Assembly (NCBI GenBank): GCA_050246015.1
Contig: JBFWWU010000006.1
Span: 165,223-229,222, forward strand
Direction: 5' to 3'
Source of the DNA: JTS-AC122 sp050246015
GTDB lineage: Bacteria; Planctomycetota; Phycisphaerae; Phycisphaerales; UBA1924
Length of the DNA stretch: 64,000 nt
Part shown: positions 61,372 to 64,000 of the stretch, piece by piece
Position numbering within the stretch: the stretch's first letter is position 1
Layout of the letters: every line of letters begins with the position of its first letter
Translations under genes and position numbers: made by a program
Notes under the pieces: model-generated
The model's database searches: none
Told to the model about the DNA's origin: nothing
Seen by the model: only the letters and a program-made list of their open reading frames with translations

Positions 61372-64000
61372 ATGTATCGCTCGCCATGTTTCGGTGTCTG
61401 GGTAATGGCGCTGGCGTCGTGCGCGTCGGCGCAGCTCAGCGTGCAATCGCCGTTCCCGACGGGACGCAATCTGGGCGGGGCGGCATTCAACTCGCCGGCG
61501 CACGGGTTCGTGGTCGGCGACAATCACCACCTGATCGAGACGAACGACGCGGGGCTGACGTGGACGCGGCGCGTGGGGACCGGATTCTCAACGGATCCCT
61601 TCTACACGGCGGCATACGCCGATCCGTCGCACCTGTACATCGCCGGGAACAACCAGGATGCGTACCGATCGATTGACGGGGGTGTGAACTTCACGCAGAT
61701 GAACACGTTCCCGGCGGGGTCGGCGCGGGTGTTTGACTTCGTGACCCCGACGACGGGGTACATCGGGCTCAACGGCGCGATTTGCTGGACGCCGGACGGG
61801 GGCGCGACCTGGCCGCTGCGATCGGGGTACCCGGACTGTCCGATCATGTTCGGGCTGGACTTTCGTGACGCGGACCTGGGGGTGGCGTGCGGGATCCGGT
61901 CCACGCCGCACAACGACGGGGGCATCTATCGCACGATCGATGGGGGGCAGACGTGGGCGCTGGTGCACGAGGGGAACGTGAACGACGTGATCTGGATCGA
62001 CCAGCAGACGGCGATCGCGATGGACGGCTTGGACGTGATCCGAAGCGACGACGCCGGGCTGACGTGGTTTGTGATCAACTCGGGATGGATCACGACCGGC
62101 GCGATAGACCTGGATCGAGCGGGGGAGTCGTTCGTGCTGGGGGCGGTGAGCGCGGCGGGCGACGTGTGGACGAGCCCGGATCTGGGCTTCTCGTGGTTCC
62201 AGGTGGTGGAGGGCATCGGGGTGCTGCCGGCGAACTGGATGGTGCACTTCTCGGATGAGTCGCATGGCTGGGTTGTCGGCGCTAACGGCCTGACGTACCG
62301 CACGACCGACGCCGGCGCGACATACCAGTTGATGAACAGCGGGTGCGGCGACGAGGTGATGGACATTGACTTCGCCGCGGACGACACGTTCGGGATCGCC
62401 GTGACTCATCGGGGGTTCGTCTTCCGCACCGAGGACCGCGGGGGGCGCTGGGAGGTTGATCGGCTGCGCGTGACGGGGATCGTGTTTGGGCGCGAAGAGG
62501 GTCTGCGGGCCGTGCAAGTACTGAATAGTCAGACGGTGTTCACCGGCGGGGCCGGGGGAGTTTTCTTCCGCTCGGACGACGCGGGGCGGAACTGGCAGCC
62601 GCTGGGGTATCCGGCGAGTTTTCCGGGTAACTTCGAGATCCGCGACATCGAGTTCAAGGATGAACTCAAGGGTTGGGCGGTTGGGTTCTACGCGGACCCG
62701 TCGGTGTATCGGACGGACGACGGGGGGTACAACTGGACGCCGGTGCCCGAGATCGGCGGGTCGATGGTCGCCGTTGACGTGAAAGACACAAACATCCGTG
62801 TTGCCACGGCGGGCAGCCGGGTGTACCGCTCGACGAACAACGGAGACACGTGGACATTTGCGACCGTCCCCGGGGACGGCTATGGGATATCAGATATGGA
62901 GTTTGCCGACGCGGCAAACGGGTGGGTGGTTGGGTGGTACGGGACGATGGCCAAGACGACCAACGGCGGGGTGTCGTGGATCACCGTGCCGCAGACGACT
63001 GACGAGACGTATCTGGATATCTCGCTGAATGGTCCGACGGATCTGTGGGTGGTGGGGTACAACCACGCGACGTTCCGCCACTTTTATATGCACTCAACAA
63101 ATGGCGGGGCGTCGTGGACGCGGATGCCGCTCAATCAGTACGAGGAGTCGTTCAATCGGATTCTGGCGCGACCGGCGGGCAGGTATTGGCTGGTGGGGTC
63201 CACGGGCCGGATCGTGTACTCGGCGGCGCCGCCCATGCAGATCACGGTGCCCGGCAACACTCCGGCGCAGGTGCCCCCGCTGACGCCGACGCCCTTTGCG
63301 GTTCGCATCGTGCCCGGCGAGGAAGCGATCGTGCCCGGGACCGAGATGCTCTGGGTCAGGAGGAGGCCCGGCGGGGAGTTCGAGGCGTATCCGCTGGGAC
63401 CGGCACCCGGAGAGGGTGAGGACTACGTAGCGACGCTCCCGGCGCTGGCCTGCGGCGACGCGCCCGAGTTCTACCTGTCGGCGCAAGGGAGCCTGGGAAC
63501 GGTTGTCCGCTTGCCCGCGGGCGCGCCGGCCTCGACGTTCAGCGTGAACGTCGGCGTGTTCGAGGTGACGGACCTGGCGAGGGCCGACTTTGATGCGGGA
63601 CTACCGGCGGGCTGGACGGCGACCGGAATGTGGCATGTGACCAGCGCGTGCGCGCCGCCCGGGACATGCGATTCGGGATCGACCATGTATTTCGGCCAGG
63701 ACTCGACGTGCAACTTTGAGACGGGGCAGCGAGTGTCGGGGGTGCTCGCTTCGCCGACGATGTCGCTGCCGCTGCTGCAACCGGGGCAGGACATCACGGT
63801 GTCGTTCTGCTCGGCGCTGGATACGGAATACCCGGACAACGCGTACGGCGATGACGATCAGGCGCAGTTGTGGTTCGTGTGGGGGAGCGGGCTCGGGCAA
63901 GCCGCGCCGATCAACTGGTTTACGGATCACAGCGTTTCGCGGGTGCAGACGTTTAGCGTCAACCTGCACGCCGGGCGCACCGGACGGTTCGAGTGGCGGT
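61372..64000 (+). CDS. Secreted BNR/Ycf48-like repeat protein, cut by the window edge
   Basis: From ATG 61372 (after AAAGGAGG; a second ATG directly before, at 61369, is too close) a frame stays open for about 876 codons to the window end. After a signal peptide ('CFGVWVMALASCASAQ') it holds a series of BNR/Ycf48-like units: 'TNDAGLTWTRRVGTG', 'RSIDGGVNFTQMNTF', 'YRTTDAGATYQLMNSG', 'YRTDDGGYNWTPVPE', 'RSTNNGDTWTFATV', each with the 'DGGxTW' signature, probably forming a beta-propeller. The last 180 residues are a different beta domain with 'GVLASPTMSLPLLQPGQDI'. A GC-dockerin may follow outside the window. Confidence 0.9.
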   Translation, partial: MYRSPCFGVWVMALASCASAQLSVQSPFPTGRNLGGAAFNSPAHGFVVGDNHHLIETNDAGLTWTRRVGTGFSTDPFYTAAYADPSHLYIAGNNQDAYRSIDGGVNFTQMNTFPAGSARVFDFVTPTTGYIGLNGAICWTPDGGATWPLRSGYPDCPIMFGLDFRDADLGVACGIRSTPHNDGGIYRTIDGGQTWALVHEGNVNDVIWIDQQTAIAMDGLDVIRSDDAGLTWFVINSGWITTGAIDLDRAGESFVLGAVSAAGDVWTSPDLGFSWFQVVEGIGVLPANWMVHFSDESHGWVVGANGLTYRTTDAGATYQLMNSGCGDEVMDIDFAADDTFGIAVTHRGFVFRTEDRGGRWEVDRLRVTGIVFGREEGLRAVQVLNSQTVFTGGAGGVFFRSDDAGRNWQPLGYPASFPGNFEIRDIEFKDELKGWAVGFYADPSVYRTDDGGYNWTPVPEIGGSMVAVDVKDTNIRVATAGSRVYRSTNNGDTWTFATVPGDGYGISDMEFADAANGWVVGWYGTMAKTTNGGVSWITVPQTTDETYLDISLNGPTDLWVVGYNHATFRHFYMHSTNGGASWTRMPLNQYEESFNRILARPAGRYWLVGSTGRIVYSAAPPMQITVPGNTPAQVPPLTPTPFAVRIVPGEEAIVPGTEMLWVRRRPGGEFEAYPLGPAPGEGEDYVATLPALACGDAPEFYLSAQGSLGTVVRLPAGAPASTFSVNVGVFEVTDLARADFDAGLPAGWTATGMWHVTSACAPPGTCDSGSTMYFGQDSTCNFETGQRVSGVLASPTMSLPLLQPGQDITVSFCSALDTEYPDNAYGDDDQAQLWFVWGSGLGQAAPINWFTDHSVSRVQTFSVNLHAGRTGRFEWR

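Overview
This is GC-rich chromosomal DNA that most resembles the class Phycisphaerae of the Planctomycetota. The evidence is three secreted proteins ending in a paired 'DFNxDG..NSQDFFDF' dockerin-like repeat with a terminal Gly-Cys, planctomycete-style ECF sigma factors, several FecR-type proteins, and secreted proteins with Ala-rich signal peptides. This placement is inference from family knowledge; there is no rRNA in the window. I see no insertion sequence, prophage, CRISPR array or tRNA.

Layout. 1-16.6 kb is mixed housekeeping: the start of an ECF sigma factor (cut by the edge), an M16 zinc peptidase, two lipoproteins and a FecR-like protein, a Fur-family protein without its usual metal ligands, DUF2237, a PH-domain membrane protein, hpt, a DUF1579 secreted protein, an ACT-domain protein, an A-type Fe-S carrier, a CBS/CorC-like membrane protein coupled to ybeY, a glycosyltransferase and a GC-dockerin protein. 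serC follows at 17-18 kb. From 18.3 to 20.9 kb lies a translationally coupled three-gene minus-strand cassette of visibly lower GC (Cys-rich exported protein, unknown exported protein, DUF1573 protein).

From 21.6 to 32.0 kb there is a secretin-subdomain-like protein, an ECF-like sigma factor with a coupled membrane protein, then a heavy-metal RND efflux set: His-rich protein, outer-membrane factor, periplasmic adaptor, pump and His-rich lipoprotein. From 32.2 to 37.3 kb is a Gld-type ABC transporter (ATPase, permease, GldG-like, DUF4340). From 38.7 to 41.5 kb is an ECF sigma / FecR anti-sigma / DUF3299-like operon. Then come acpP, tatC, tadA, sixA and a DASS-type anion symporter.

At about 46.0-46.4 kb is an AT-richer gene-free stretch. 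To its left the + strand is strongly C-rich whichever strand the genes lie on; to its right it is strongly G-rich. The stretch carries three near-consensus DnaA boxes, so it is a candidate replication origin and the most interesting signal I found. Rightwards lie mutM, murJ, an unusual fusion of a monooxygenase-like barrel to a degenerate AAA domain of the contractile-injection-system type, a CHASE2 adenylate cyclase with a FecR partner, a large glycosyltransferase, and three secreted proteins (FG-GAP repeat GC-dockerin, a second GC-dockerin, and a BNR/Ycf48-like repeat protein that runs off the right edge).
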